Shown: positions 52,891-62,947 of the stretch, one piece after another | Layout: the number at the start of each line of letters is the position of its first letter | How positions within the stretch are numbered: position 1 is the stretch's first letter | Assembly (NCBI GenBank): GCA_029263415.1 | Contig: JAJCXN010000056.1 | Location: 310,001 to 374,000, forward strand | Direction: 5' to 3' | Length of the DNA stretch: 64,000 nucleotides | From: Acidobacteriota bacterium | GTDB lineage: Bacteria > Acidobacteriota > Thermoanaerobaculia > Multivoradales > Multivoraceae | The notes under the pieces: generated by a model | What the model saw: the letters and a program-made list of their open reading frames with translations, nothing else | What the model was told of the DNA's origin: nothing | The model's database searches: none | Translations under genes and position numbers: made by a program

Positions 52891-53361
52891 ATGAAGACTA
52901 CCTCCGACCTCGACTCCTCCTCACTCGCAGCATCACTTCTTAAGACTGCGACCGATGCAATTGGCGGAGCCAACACGGCGCTACTGCTGTTCATTCTAGT
53001 ACTGGTGTGCCTGGGCCTGCTGATCATGCTCTGGCGGATGTGGTCTCTGATCAAGCAACAACGCACCAGCATTAAGAGTCTCACTTCCCAACTCCACGGT
53101 GCCCGCGTCCGTCGAGGGTATGCCAGTGAGGCTCTTGCGCCACTCCTAGAGACCTTCCCTGTGCCGGTAGGCAAGGCTGGCACCACCACACTGTTCGTCG
53201 GCCAGCCGGTCGACTACATCCACTTCGACGAAGAGGCGGGCGTTACGTTTGTCGAGATCAAGAGTGGAAGCGCACAACTCAGCACTCGTCAGCGCCGTTT
53301 ACGGGAATTGATCGAGCGTGGCGCGGTCGCTTGGAAGACCATGAACATCGGCACCAACTAG
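52891..53361 (+). CDS. membrane-anchored endonuclease-like protein related to archaeal Holliday junction resolvase (PF10107-like)
   Basis: TM helix LLLFILVLVCLGLLIMLW then YASEALAPLLETFP...FVGQPVDYIHFDEEAGVTFVEIKSGSAQLSTRQRRLRELIERGAVAWKTM. Confidence 0.78.
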   Translation: MKTTSDLDSSSLAASLLKTATDAIGGANTALLLFILVLVCLGLLIMLWRMWSLIKQQRTSIKSLTSQLHGARVRRGYASEALAPLLETFPVPVGKAGTTTLFVGQPVDYIHFDEEAGVTFVEIKSGSAQLSTRQRRLRELIERGAVAWKTMNIGTN

Positions 53362-53384
53362 ATCGACAGGAATCTCTCCAAATA

Positions 53385-54056
53385 ATGAATCACTCGAAAC
53401 CCAACCTGCTCATCCTCCGTCACGGTGAAACCGACGGCAACCTCAATCGCATTGTGCAAACTCCGGAGACACCGCTGAACCGAAATGGCCTTCGCCAAGC
53501 CCAACGCGCTGCAGCCAGAATCGTTAGCGACTTCGGTCGCCAGCTGATCATTCGCGCAAGCGACTACGCTCGTGCGCACCAAACCGCTCAGGCTGTCGCC
53601 AACGAGGCCGACGTGCCGCTCACCAACGACCCACTTCTGCGAGAACGTAACCTAGGCGACCTCCGCGGCCACGCTTACGACGACCTAGGCCTCGACCCGT
53701 TCGCCGAGGGCTATCACCCACCTGCCGGCGAATCCTGGCCCCAGTTCTTTGACCGCGTCGCGAGCTTGTGGGCCAACGTTCCAGCGCAGCTCGCTGCGCT
53801 TCCTGCCGGGCACGCGCTGCTGCTGGTAACCCACGGGCTCGTCCTGCGCGCGTTGGCTCAGAACCATCTCACAGAAGACCGAGTTTCCATCGCTGAAGGA
53901 ACAGCCAGTGGCATGACCGACGAGTGGCCCAACACCACCTTGATCGCGCTCGAGCAAACTGCGCGCGACACGTGGATCAGTCACGCCTTCAACTGCGCCC
54001 GGCACCTAGACCACACCGACCCCACCGACACCGGCCACCAAGCGGGCATTGCCTAA
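53385..54056 (+). CDS. histidine phosphatase family (phosphoglycerate mutase-like) protein
   Basis: LLILRHGETDGNLNRIVQTPETPLNRNGLRQA; LLRERNLGDLRG; LLVTHGLVLRAL. Confidence 0.9.
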   Translation: MNHSKPNLLILRHGETDGNLNRIVQTPETPLNRNGLRQAQRAAARIVSDFGRQLIIRASDYARAHQTAQAVANEADVPLTNDPLLRERNLGDLRGHAYDDLGLDPFAEGYHPPAGESWPQFFDRVASLWANVPAQLAALPAGHALLLVTHGLVLRALAQNHLTEDRVSIAEGTASGMTDEWPNTTLIALEQTARDTWISHAFNCARHLDHTDPTDTGHQAGIA

Positions 54057-55840
54057 CCGCGTTGCCGTAGCACCCAGGTACCGAGGACGGTCACACTACA
54101 ACCCAGCGGGATGTACCAGGGCCAGGCCAAGAAGGCCCCATCTGCAGCGACTCCGAAACGAGCCAATCCGACCGCGAGCACACCCCCGGCAACCAGAACA
54201 AAAGCCCTGCGCAAGATCCTGGCGCTGGCACTGACATCGCGCAAGGACCGGACCGCGAACAGCACCCAAATCATTGCCAAGCCAACCTGTGCCCAGCCTT
54301 GGTGCCAAACGGCACCCATCACACACAGCACCGACAGCGGCGCGGCCACCACGTACCCGGCACCAAACTCAAGCCCAAACTCAGACGGGGTGTTGCTCAC
54401 TCGACGCGCGGCCAGATCCGTGGCCCTAACTGTAGTCCGATCGGCCCACAGTGCTAGCAAGACCCCGCCCAAGAGTGCGCCACCGGTGTAGCCCGCCATT
54501 GCCAGCGCTAGATCAAGCAAGGCGCCGTAGCGTGCCGCTACACCTTCGAGCAGAACCGCAACGACACACAGCACTATCCCCCAGACAACAACCCAAGCAC
54601 GAGCACGTCGGACTTCGGCTTTGCCTTCGCGCTGAGATCCCAAGCTCGAACTTGCCTGCGCCAACGCCGCGAGGATGGAGTCCAAGCTCGAGATCGCCGC
54701 CGCCAACGCACCCGCGATGACCAGCCCGCGTAACCCCACCGGCATCGCCTCCAGTATGAACCAAGGAACCACCCGGTCCGGTTGCGCCGCGATCTGCTCC
54801 GCCGCCGCTCCTAGCGCAGGATGCTCCTGGTAGTAGCCCCATAGAGCGAGACCTAGAAACATCACCGCGCCGGTGACCACCACGCTTACATTACTCGCCA
54901 ACATCGCCCAGCGTGCGTCACGCTCACTGCGGGCACAGAACAACCGTTGGGCGATCAATTGATCGGCGCCGAAGGCACACAGCCCACCCCAGCTAGCGCC
55001 AAGGAGGGCTGACCACACAGTGTAGGGCTTGGTCAACGAGAACGACCAATCGAAGAACTGCAGCTTGCCCGCAGCTGCCGCCTGGTTCAGCAACTCACCA
55101 ACGCTAAGACCCGCACCGCTAAGCGCATACCACCCGGCAGTCAGCGCACCCGCTGCCAATAGCACGAACAACAGAGCGTCGGTCCACACTACCGCGGCGA
55201 CACCGCCGATCCAGGTCCACAGCACTGCCACCATCCCGACCAACGCAACGCTCAACACCAATGGTGAAAGGCCTAGAAGATCTGAGGCCGTTGCCAGCGG
55301 CAGACCCAACAAGACCTGCAACACCACAGCGGTGAGGTAGACCCGCGACGCCTGCGCTAAGACTCCGCCGAACATGAACAGGCCCGTTGCTGTCCGCCCT
55401 GAAGCGGCGCCTAGCTTCTCGCTGATCAAGTCATAGGGGCTCAAAAGTCGACGCTTGAAGTAGGCCGGGACGAACACGGTCGCCACCAGGACCCGCGCTG
55501 CCACATACCCAAGCAGCGCGATCTGAAGGAAGCGAAAGTCGCCTCCCTCGCGAAACACGATCGAGGGCAACGACACGTAGGTGACCGCGGAAAGCTCGGT
55601 CGCTACGATCGAAGCGCTGATCGCAGTCCAGGGGAGGTTGCGCCCGCCGGCAAAAAAGTCGTTACCGGTCTCCTGGCGACCAGCTGCCCATCGACCGAAG
55701 ATGGTGATGCCGACGAGGACCGCCGCGATAACTGCCGTATCGGCGACGCCGAAACCGGCTGGGACGGGGCTGAGCGCCGCTAAGAGACCTGAAGTTTGCA
55801 TGAGCCCCCATACCCTAAACGAGTCGGTAGGTTCCAGCAA
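54053..55840 (-). CDS. sodium:solute symporter (SSS family)
   Basis: 595 aa, about 13 TM; NDFFAGGRNLPWTAISASIVATELSAVTYVSLPS; GADQLIAQRLFCARSERDAR. Confidence 0.88.
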   Translation of the reverse strand: MLEPTDSFRVWGLMQTSGLLAALSPVPAGFGVADTAVIAAVLVGITIFGRWAAGRQETGNDFFAGGRNLPWTAISASIVATELSAVTYVSLPSIVFREGGDFRFLQIALLGYVAARVLVATVFVPAYFKRRLLSPYDLISEKLGAASGRTATGLFMFGGVLAQASRVYLTAVVLQVLLGLPLATASDLLGLSPLVLSVALVGMVAVLWTWIGGVAAVVWTDALLFVLLAAGALTAGWYALSGAGLSVGELLNQAAAAGKLQFFDWSFSLTKPYTVWSALLGASWGGLCAFGADQLIAQRLFCARSERDARWAMLASNVSVVVTGAVMFLGLALWGYYQEHPALGAAAEQIAAQPDRVVPWFILEAMPVGLRGLVIAGALAAAISSLDSILAALAQASSSLGSQREGKAEVRRARAWVVVWGIVLCVVAVLLEGVAARYGALLDLALAMAGYTGGALLGGVLLALWADRTTVRATDLAARRVSNTPSEFGLEFGAGYVVAAPLSVLCVMGAVWHQGWAQVGLAMIWVLFAVRSLRDVSASARILRRAFVLVAGGVLAVGLARFGVAADGAFLAWPWYIPLGCSVTVLGTWVLRQRG

Positions 55841-55899
55841 AGCAAAGGCTGTCTACTCAACAGCGCCGAGCGGGCTCACCTCATCGCTCGCCGCCTCTC

Positions 55900-57168
55900 T
55901 TACGTCGAGCGGAGCGCCTCCGCGGCGGTTTCCTTGGGCAAGACCGTCTTGACGTTAGCTGAGACAGCAAGCAGGTCATCGAAGAACCGGTCGATATCGG
56001 CCGTCCCCAATTCTGGATTCACCGTGACCAGACGAATAACCTTGCGACCGCCTACGACCCCGAACCCAACTTGCGCCAGGCCGTGCTCTGCGAGCTGCTC
56101 ACACAGGACATCGCTTGGCTTCCCCTTGACCACGAAACACAAGGTGAGACTCTCGGGCTCGATCGCGAGTTCGAACTCCTCACCCTCAACCACCCATCGC
56201 CGCGCGTGCTGCAAGAGCTTGAGCTGACGGGTGACACGTCGTTCCCAACCGTCGTCACCGAGATCTTGCCAGGCAGCCCACAGTTTGAAGGCGTCGTTAC
56301 GCCGACCACACTGAATCGACTTGGTGCCTAGGTTCAGCTCCTCGGTGTCTTGCTGGAACAAGTAGTCCGCCGCTTCGTTGAAGTGCTTGCCCAAGAGACC
56401 CTTCTCCTGAACCAGCAACGCCGCACACGGAAGTGGAATCCCCATCATCTTGTGAGGATTGAAGGTCAAGGAATCAGCCAGCGCGACACCCTTGAGCTTG
56501 TGGCGCTGATCAGTATGCAGCAAGAAGGTGGCTCCAAACGCACCGTCGATATGGAACCAAAGTCCCTTGTCTCGCGCCACCGCTCCGATCTCTTCAAGCG
56601 GATCGAACGCGCCCGCCACGGTGGTGCCCGCGGTCGCGATCACGCACATCGGTTGATGCCCGTCTTCCAGATCACACTCAATCTGAGCGGCCAACGTGTC
56701 GGGCCGCATGCGACCCGCATCATCAACCGGGATTTCCACCACGTTCGAACGACCAAGGCCGAGAATGCCGGCATTCTTGCGTACCGAGTAGTGGCCATCG
56801 GCAGACGTGTATACCCGCAATCTTTGGCCTGCCATGCCTTGGTCTCGGAAGTCAGGCCGTGCCTCGAAGGTGGCGACCACCATTGCCACCAGGTTGCCTA
56901 TGGAGCCGCCCGGAACGAACGTGCCATCTCCATCGCCAAACCCAGCCGCTGTACACAATCGCTCGATCACCTCGTTCTCAATCAATGAGTGCACACCAGC
57001 GACCTTGTAGGTATACATCGAGGTATTGAGCAATGCGCCCATCATCTCTGCCGCGCTCGCCGATGGTTCGCGACCAGCAAAGAGCTGGTTGAAGAAACGC
57101 GGGCCGCTGGTCTTGGGAGTTAACCCAACCACTGCCGTCATCTTCTCGATCGCGGCCTCGCGGCCCAA
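55900..57168 (-). CDS. pyridoxal-dependent (group II) decarboxylase; N-terminus probably extends upstream of this ORF
   Basis: GPRFFNQLFAG, TSADGHYSVRKNAGILGLG, CVIATAGTTVAGAFDPLEEI, HIDGAFGATFLL, DSLTFNPHKMMGIPLPCAALLV (PLP Lys). Confidence 0.9.
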   Translation of the reverse strand: MGREAAIEKMTAVVGLTPKTSGPRFFNQLFAGREPSASAAEMMGALLNTSMYTYKVAGVHSLIENEVIERLCTAAGFGDGDGTFVPGGSIGNLVAMVVATFEARPDFRDQGMAGQRLRVYTSADGHYSVRKNAGILGLGRSNVVEIPVDDAGRMRPDTLAAQIECDLEDGHQPMCVIATAGTTVAGAFDPLEEIGAVARDKGLWFHIDGAFGATFLLHTDQRHKLKGVALADSLTFNPHKMMGIPLPCAALLVQEKGLLGKHFNEAADYLFQQDTEELNLGTKSIQCGRRNDAFKLWAAWQDLGDDGWERRVTRQLKLLQHARRWVVEGEEFELAIEPESLTLCFVVKGKPSDVLCEQLAEHGLAQVGFGVVGGRKVIRLVTVNPELGTADIDRFFDDLLAVSANVKTVLPKETAAEALRST

Positions 57169-57437
57169 GCCTTCGCGCGGCAGGGAAAGATCAATCGAAT
57201 CGCGAATCTGGTCCGGTTTCTTGAGAATCCTGGGTTCGGTCGTTCGCTCCCGTTCGGTGTGTGCAATAGCGAGTTCAACCGTTGATGCCAGAGTCTTTCG
57301 GATAACGAGCCTCTTCCTTGAGTTATTGAAACGACGGTCAAAGCCGATCAGTTGCTACTGACCTCTCAGACCACTGCACCGTTTTCCAAAACGCATCGCG
57401 ACGTCTTCGAGTACGGATCTCTACTTGGTCTTCGATC

Positions 57438-59021
57438 CTACCCAAGCCCCAGTGAATACTGCTCAGCAAGAGCGGCGAACCCGGCAACTTGCTCTTCCTG
57501 CCAGCTCGATGATCGGCCTAGCTCTTCGGCCATCAAGGCCGCAACCCGGCTCGATGCACGCACGGAGGCCTTAGCATCCAGCAACAGCGAGCGCGTCCGA
57601 CGAGCGAGAAAGTCCTCAACCGTGCGCGCCATTTCCTCCCGCGCCGCCCACACCACTTCTCCGGCACGCGCTGTCAACGCATCGTCCAGGAGATCTTGGT
57701 AGCCCGGACGTGATTGTAGCAGCGCATCAACATCTCCAGCGTCTGAACCATAGGTGCTGAGATCGCCGAAACGCCTGGCGTTCTGGTGATGCCCGTGAAT
57801 GTTCAGAGTCTTGGTTACGCACTCACGCGAATCGACTCCGGCCAATGTCTCGGCGCTATCGACTGCATCTTCGGCCATCTTGCGATAGGTGGTCCACTTG
57901 CCGCCGGCAACGGTCAGTAGCCCCGAGTTCGACACGTGCAGGATGTGCTCGCGCGAGATCTTGGCGGTGTTCTCGTCTCCGGCCTCGCTCACCGCTACCG
58001 CCAGGGGGCGAATCCCAACGAACACTGAGAGTACGTCTGAGCGACTCGGGTCTTTGGTGAGATAGCGCGCAGCATGCGACAGGATGAAGTCAATCTCGTG
58101 TTCTTGAGCAGCCGGTTCCAAGGTCACCTCGTCGATCGGCGTATCGGTAGTGCCGACGATCACCCGGCCGAGCCAGGGAATGGCGAACAAGATGCGCCCA
58201 TCATCCGTGTGGGGCACCATGATCGCCGAGTCCCCCGGTAGGAACTCCCTGGGCAGGACCACATGCACGCCTTGACTGGGCCGGATCATTGAGCGGGCTT
58301 TCTCGTTGTCCATACGGCGTACCGAGTCAGTGAAGGGGCCGGTTGCGTTAATCACGGTCTTCGCCGCGACAGAAAGAACATCACCGGTCTCTTGATCGAC
58401 GCACCGCGCACCACAGAGGAAGTTCTCGTCATCTCGCAGGAAACCCTCTACCCGCGTGTAGTTGGCCAGTACCGCTCCTTGTTCAACCGCGGTCGCGGCC
58501 AAGTCTAGGAGCAAGCGTGCGTCATCAAACTGGCCGTCGTGGTAGATCACCCCGCCGCGAAGGCCCTCTTGCTCAATGGTGGGGATCGCTGCAACGGTCT
58601 CTTCGAAGTTGAGATTCTTTGATGGCCCGAACCCGTATCGACCGGCGAGCGCGTCGTAGACCTTCATGCCGATGCCATAGAACGGCGATTCCCACCACGC
58701 GTAGTTGGGCACCACAAACGGCAAGTCATGCACTAGGTGAGGGGCATTGCGTCGCAAGATGCCGCGCTCTTTGAGAGCTTCCATCACCAACGGAACGTTG
58801 CCTTGCTGCAGATAGCGAACACCGCCGTGCACCAGCTTGGTCGATCGGCTGGAGGTCCCCTTACCGAAATCCGATTGCTCGACCAACGCCACGCGGTGGC
58901 CACGCGACGCGGCATCGACCGCAATGCCCACGCCCGTCGCACCGCCTCCAATCACCAGAAAATCGAAGGGTTTGCTCTCATCAGCTTCTTTTAGCTTCGC
59001 TATGCCACGCTCTCGCCTCAT
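57438..59021 (-). CDS. glpD: glycerol-3-phosphate dehydrogenase (FAD)
   Basis: FDFLVIGGGATGVGIAVDAASRGHRVALVEQSDFGKGTSSRSTKLVHGGVRYLQQGN; PSQGVHVVLPREFLPG. Confidence 0.94.
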   Translation of the reverse strand: MRRERGIAKLKEADESKPFDFLVIGGGATGVGIAVDAASRGHRVALVEQSDFGKGTSSRSTKLVHGGVRYLQQGNVPLVMEALKERGILRRNAPHLVHDLPFVVPNYAWWESPFYGIGMKVYDALAGRYGFGPSKNLNFEETVAAIPTIEQEGLRGGVIYHDGQFDDARLLLDLAATAVEQGAVLANYTRVEGFLRDDENFLCGARCVDQETGDVLSVAAKTVINATGPFTDSVRRMDNEKARSMIRPSQGVHVVLPREFLPGDSAIMVPHTDDGRILFAIPWLGRVIVGTTDTPIDEVTLEPAAQEHEIDFILSHAARYLTKDPSRSDVLSVFVGIRPLAVAVSEAGDENTAKISREHILHVSNSGLLTVAGGKWTTYRKMAEDAVDSAETLAGVDSRECVTKTLNIHGHHQNARRFGDLSTYGSDAGDVDALLQSRPGYQDLLDDALTARAGEVVWAAREEMARTVEDFLARRTRSLLLDAKASVRASSRVAALMAEELGRSSSWQEEQVAGFAALAEQYSLGLG

Positions 59022-59093
59022 CGTCTGCCGCTCACCCTGCTGGCCCTCACCCTGCTGCGCCTCACTCTGCTACTCCTCAACGTCTGCTCCTCG

Positions 59094-59121
59094 ACTTCTG
59101 CCATTCAACTTCTGCCATTCA
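59094..59121. repeat. 14-bp tandem duplication ACTTCTGCCATTCA x2
   Basis: acttctgccattca-acttctgccattca. Confidence 0.85.
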
Positions 59122-59133
59122 AGCGTCTATCCC

Positions 59134-60072
59134 TCATTGGGAAGGCACTCCTGACTGGGCCAACCAATCAACAACCCGGGCGTTGATCGACTCGGGTTGT
59201 TCAAGATGCAGGAAATGACCAACACCCGCAATTTGCTCCTTGACCAACTCGCCCTCAAACCCGTCTGCCATGGCCTCAGCTACCTCCCAACCAATACAGC
59301 CGTCATCGGTTCCGTGCAGGTAGAGGCAAGGCGCCTTGATCTTGGCCGCAGCACGATGCGAGAACTCGACCAGTTCATCGTTCAAAACCGGCGTTTGAAA
59401 CGTATCGCGATAGTAATAAAGGGCTGCGGTCAGCACACCCTCCTTGCCCAACGTCTCCTTCAGAGCCTGCATCTCTGCCGGCGGCGCTTGATAGCCCGGA
59501 GACCAATCGCGCCACAAACGCTCGATAAAGGCAAAATCCTGATGAGCGACCGCCGCTGAGGCGAACGGTAGCTGAAAGAAGAACATGTACCATGACCGAC
59601 GCTGCTGTTCAGGATTCGCGACCAACGCTTGGGCGAAGCCGCTGCCGTGCGGCACTGCCAAGGTGACGATCCGGCTCACCGTCGGGCCCAGTGCCGCGGC
59701 CGCTAGGTAGGTTGCCGCAGCTCCCCAGTCGTGACCAACCATGTAGAGCGGTTCTTGCTCGCGCCTGAGGGTAGTCGCAAGCTCGAAGAGATCCTTAGCG
59801 ATCGCCGTCGGGTGATAGGGCCCCGTGGTGATATCGGTCGGTGCGTAGCCCCTAAGGTAAGGCGCCACCACCCGATAACCCTCCGCTGCCAAGGCTTGAC
59901 CCAGGGCCTTGAAAGTCGGGGCGTGGTCAGGGAATCCGTGAGCGGCCAGCACCAGTCCGCGCGAGCCACCGTTCCACTCAAGACACGAAAAGTCGACCTC
60001 ATTCGCTCGCACTCGAAGTGGCGTCGATTCAATAGCTGTCTGCACGAAGCGCTCCTTGGTGACTAAAGACAA
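59134..60072 (-). CDS. alpha/beta hydrolase (epoxide hydrolase-like)
   Basis: LVLAAHGFPDHAPTFKALGQALAAEGYRVVAPYLRGY; YMVGHDWGAAATYLAAAA; GVGHFLHLEQPE. Confidence 0.9.
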   Translation of the reverse strand: MSLVTKERFVQTAIESTPLRVRANEVDFSCLEWNGGSRGLVLAAHGFPDHAPTFKALGQALAAEGYRVVAPYLRGYAPTDITTGPYHPTAIAKDLFELATTLRREQEPLYMVGHDWGAAATYLAAAALGPTVSRIVTLAVPHGSGFAQALVANPEQQRRSWYMFFFQLPFASAAVAHQDFAFIERLWRDWSPGYQAPPAEMQALKETLGKEGVLTAALYYYRDTFQTPVLNDELVEFSHRAAAKIKAPCLYLHGTDDGCIGWEVAEAMADGFEGELVKEQIAGVGHFLHLEQPESINARVVDWLAQSGVPSQ

Positions 60073-60104
60073 AGGAGCTCAACCCTAACCCGTTCCACAC
60101 GATC

Positions 60105-62093
60105 CTATTGTGGCGAGGCCACCATCGACAGCACTTCAGCTGCCTGCTCACGCTGGATCTTCCACTCGCCCTCTTCCAAGACCAGCACCAACACTTTTTG
60201 CACGACATCTTGATAGTCGGGGGCACGATAGGTCTGCAGAAAGGCGACACGCAACCGCGAGGGCCAGACTTCATCGGCCCCCAAGGTGTTCACTTCGAGG
60301 CTACTCACATCAACCTCAATCTCGATCCACTGCGGCTGCTGCAATCTGGAGGCTCGTCTGTTGCGCCATGCACCAAAACCTCCGAGCGGCGTCTCGAGAC
60401 CCGGCGAGTAGAACCCCGCATATTGCTCCATATCCTGAGCAGACCAGGACTTAGCCCAGCCAGCGAGCACCGCCTCGACCTGGTTGCGCAACGCGCCGTC
60501 GACCACCGTCATCTCCATCGACGCGCTCGCGATCGCGGATTGCTTGGCGCCCTCGGTTACAGCCTCGCTCGCGGTGGCCGCCTGCACCGCGGACGCGGCC
60601 CCTAGTTGGATCGCGAGCCGCCCAGCAGGCCTGTTCTCAGGTTCAGTTCCCGCTGCCGAGTCCGCACGCACCAAGATTTCCGCCTCGGCCCGTCGCAGAG
60701 CCTCGCGCAACCCATCGGCCTCAATGCTAAGGACTTCGACTTCCGAACGCGCTGCCAGTCGATCTGCCATCAGACTCGAAGCCTGGCTCTCCAATCGACG
60801 TCGCACTCTTTGCGACTCGTCGAGCTGGCTCGCCAGTGCCTGCTGGGTGGCCCTGCTGCGCTCCATCTCCGCCCGCGACTCAACCGCTCCAGACCGGATC
60901 TGCGGCATCAGCGCTTCTAGCTCAGCCACGCGTGCGCTGGCGACGTCCAATTGTTGCAGCGCAAATTCTAGTTGTTGGTTCGCGCGCGCCAGATCGATCC
61001 GCAACTCCGCCGACTCGGCTCGGACCTGTCGCAAATCCTGCTCTGCAGTCTCCAGTCGACGCGATGTCGATTCCTGAAGCGCTCGCTCCCTATTTGCCAC
61101 TTCGCGATCCGACAGTAACGCTGGATCGATGCCGCGCAGGCCGTCCCAGGACGGCGCCTCGGAGCCACCCACAGCGTCCGACAATCGCTCGAGCCAGGCT
61201 CCCGGCTCGCCAAGGTCTAGGGTTTCATCGCTGGCGCTGGCAAGGTCCTGATCGCTTTCGGTGTTGAAACCAGAATCGTTTGAACCAGCATCTGGACTAG
61301 GCGCCTGGGCCTGGGCTCGAACTTCAATCAACGAACTGTCAACCCAGCCCACCAGTTCCCCCAACTGAACCCGCTGCCAGTTGCCACTCCGCTCGGTACC
61401 AACTAGGGGTGTGGCGTCCGGCAGAGTCATCAGCGGAACTGAGTCAAGCGTCGGCTCAGGACGGAGGTTGACGCGCCCCATAGTGACCACCAGCGCGTGC
61501 TCGGGGTTGGAGCGCTGCCCGGTTGACGCTGTTGGCGCAATCGACGCGGTTGTCGCGGTTGTCCCGGTTCTATCGGCAGGCTCACCCGGAATCGGCTCCA
61601 GGTCGGCCGCCGTCAGCACACGGCGACCGCTGCTCGGATCGCGGTTCGTTGTCCGGCTACCAATTGCACGCGCGGCACCTGCACCCTGCGTGGGTTCCTC
61701 TAGATCGACCACCACATCGCGACCGTCCACCGAAACCCGGAAGGCGACCGGTGCGTTGGGCACTAACACCGCCGATACCAAAGACAGCCCTGACGACGTC
61801 TCGGTTGGCTCCAAGGTCAGACCCTGCAACCTCCCAGATCCGTCTATACCTGCAAGATCTACTTGATCAAAAGTGTGCGCCACACCTGGAGCCAGTCCTT
61901 GGCCGACCATGGTGACCACCACTCGTCCACGAAAGTCGAGTCGACCGGAAACCGACTGCACCGGGCCAGAGCAACGGAATCGAACACCGCTCTCACCAGC
62001 CTCAACTGAGGAAACTACGCTCTGCGCGCTGGTGATCGCAGCGAAGCAGAGGGCGAGTGGCCCCACCACAGAAAGCAGGCGTATTCTGTTCAA
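60105..62093 (-). CDS. secreted AMIN-like / SH3b / coiled-coil / NTF2-like multidomain protein (TTG start)
   Basis: Signal peptide LNRIRLLSVVGPLALCFAAITSAQ begins at TTG 62093, with TTGA overlap with the upstream hydrolase stop; SH3-like VTMGRVNLRPEPTLDSVPLMTLPDATPLVG...WQRVQLGELVGWVDSSLI. Confidence 0.72.
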   Translation of the reverse strand: MNRIRLLSVVGPLALCFAAITSAQSVVSSVEAGESGVRFRCSGPVQSVSGRLDFRGRVVVTMVGQGLAPGVAHTFDQVDLAGIDGSGRLQGLTLEPTETSSGLSLVSAVLVPNAPVAFRVSVDGRDVVVDLEEPTQGAGAARAIGSRTTNRDPSSGRRVLTAADLEPIPGEPADRTGTTATTASIAPTASTGQRSNPEHALVVTMGRVNLRPEPTLDSVPLMTLPDATPLVGTERSGNWQRVQLGELVGWVDSSLIEVRAQAQAPSPDAGSNDSGFNTESDQDLASASDETLDLGEPGAWLERLSDAVGGSEAPSWDGLRGIDPALLSDREVANRERALQESTSRRLETAEQDLRQVRAESAELRIDLARANQQLEFALQQLDVASARVAELEALMPQIRSGAVESRAEMERSRATQQALASQLDESQRVRRRLESQASSLMADRLAARSEVEVLSIEADGLREALRRAEAEILVRADSAAGTEPENRPAGRLAIQLGAASAVQAATASEAVTEGAKQSAIASASMEMTVVDGALRNQVEAVLAGWAKSWSAQDMEQYAGFYSPGLETPLGGFGAWRNRRASRLQQPQWIEIEVDVSSLEVNTLGADEVWPSRLRVAFLQTYRAPDYQDVVQKVLVLVLEEGEWKIQREQAAEVLSMVASPQ

Positions 62094-62947
62094 GCCTGAG
62101 CCCCCAAGCCAATCCGGTCGAGGAATGCCGTGACCATCAAATGCACTTGTTCGGGCTGCTCGATGCCATGGAAATGCCCCGCACCGACCGTCTGTCCGCT
62201 TACCGCATGCGGGCAATGCTCCACAAACCGTGCCGGCAAATTGAACGGAACCGTTGAAACCAAGTTCAGCACTGGCGCCTTGCACACTGCCGCCGCCGCT
62301 GCTCCGTCCCACTCGAGCAAGTTGGTATAGGCCTCGACCGCCATGGCTTGGTCGGTCTTGATGAGTTCGCTCTTCACCCACTGCTTGAGCTCCGGATCGG
62401 CGCCTTCTAGGAAGAACGCTTGCTCTGCCACCATCTCCATCACAGGTGCAAAGCCCAGCGCCGCAATCTGCTGGAGCAGCATCGCGCCCAGTGCATTCCG
62501 CTCTGCGTCCGGGTAGCACCCGTAGCCGTCCAAGAGCACTACAGCGCTCGCGAAGTCTGACCTAGTGCGCACTGCTTCGAGCGCCACTGCGCCACCCATG
62601 CTATGCCCGATCAACACCGGCTGATCAAGACCGAGAGCATCACTGACCGCGATCAGGTCAGCGGCGAACTGTGCCACGGAGTAGGGCCCGGATAGTGCGC
62701 TCGAGTCACCATGCCCGCGCAGATCCAAGGCGATCGTCCTTCGTCGCTGACCGAAGAAGTCGAACTGTGGCGCAAGCGAATCGCGGTTGCTGCTCCAACC
62801 GTGAATCAGAACAACCGGCGCTACTTGGCCGCTAGAACCTTTGGGGCCCGCCTCGCAGACAATCAACTCACCGCCATCGACCGCCACTGCTTGAGTCACA
62901 GCCCGAATGTGCGGTGCTTGAAACTCGGATCGGTTCGTGATGCTCAT
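62090..62947 (-). CDS. alpha/beta hydrolase
   Basis: VVLIHGWSSNRDSLAPQFDFFGQRRRTIALDLRGHGDSS; PVLIGHSMGGAVALEAV; GAGHFHGIEQPEQV. Confidence 0.9.
   Translation of the reverse strand: MSITNRSEFQAPHIRAVTQAVAVDGGELIVCEAGPKGSSGQVAPVVLIHGWSSNRDSLAPQFDFFGQRRRTIALDLRGHGDSSALSGPYSVAQFAADLIAVSDALGLDQPVLIGHSMGGAVALEAVRTRSDFASAVVLLDGYGCYPDAERNALGAMLLQQIAALGFAPVMEMVAEQAFFLEGADPELKQWVKSELIKTDQAMAVEAYTNLLEWDGAAAAAVCKAPVLNLVSTVPFNLPARFVEHCPHAVSGQTVGAGHFHGIEQPEQVHLMVTAFLDRIGLGAQA

Noticed and set aside
62094-62519. 142-aa N-terminal extension of the 60105..62519 ORF
   Set aside because: Overlaps the alpha/beta hydrolase in another frame, Arg/Gly-rich nonsense composition; signal peptide at TTG 62093 fits better
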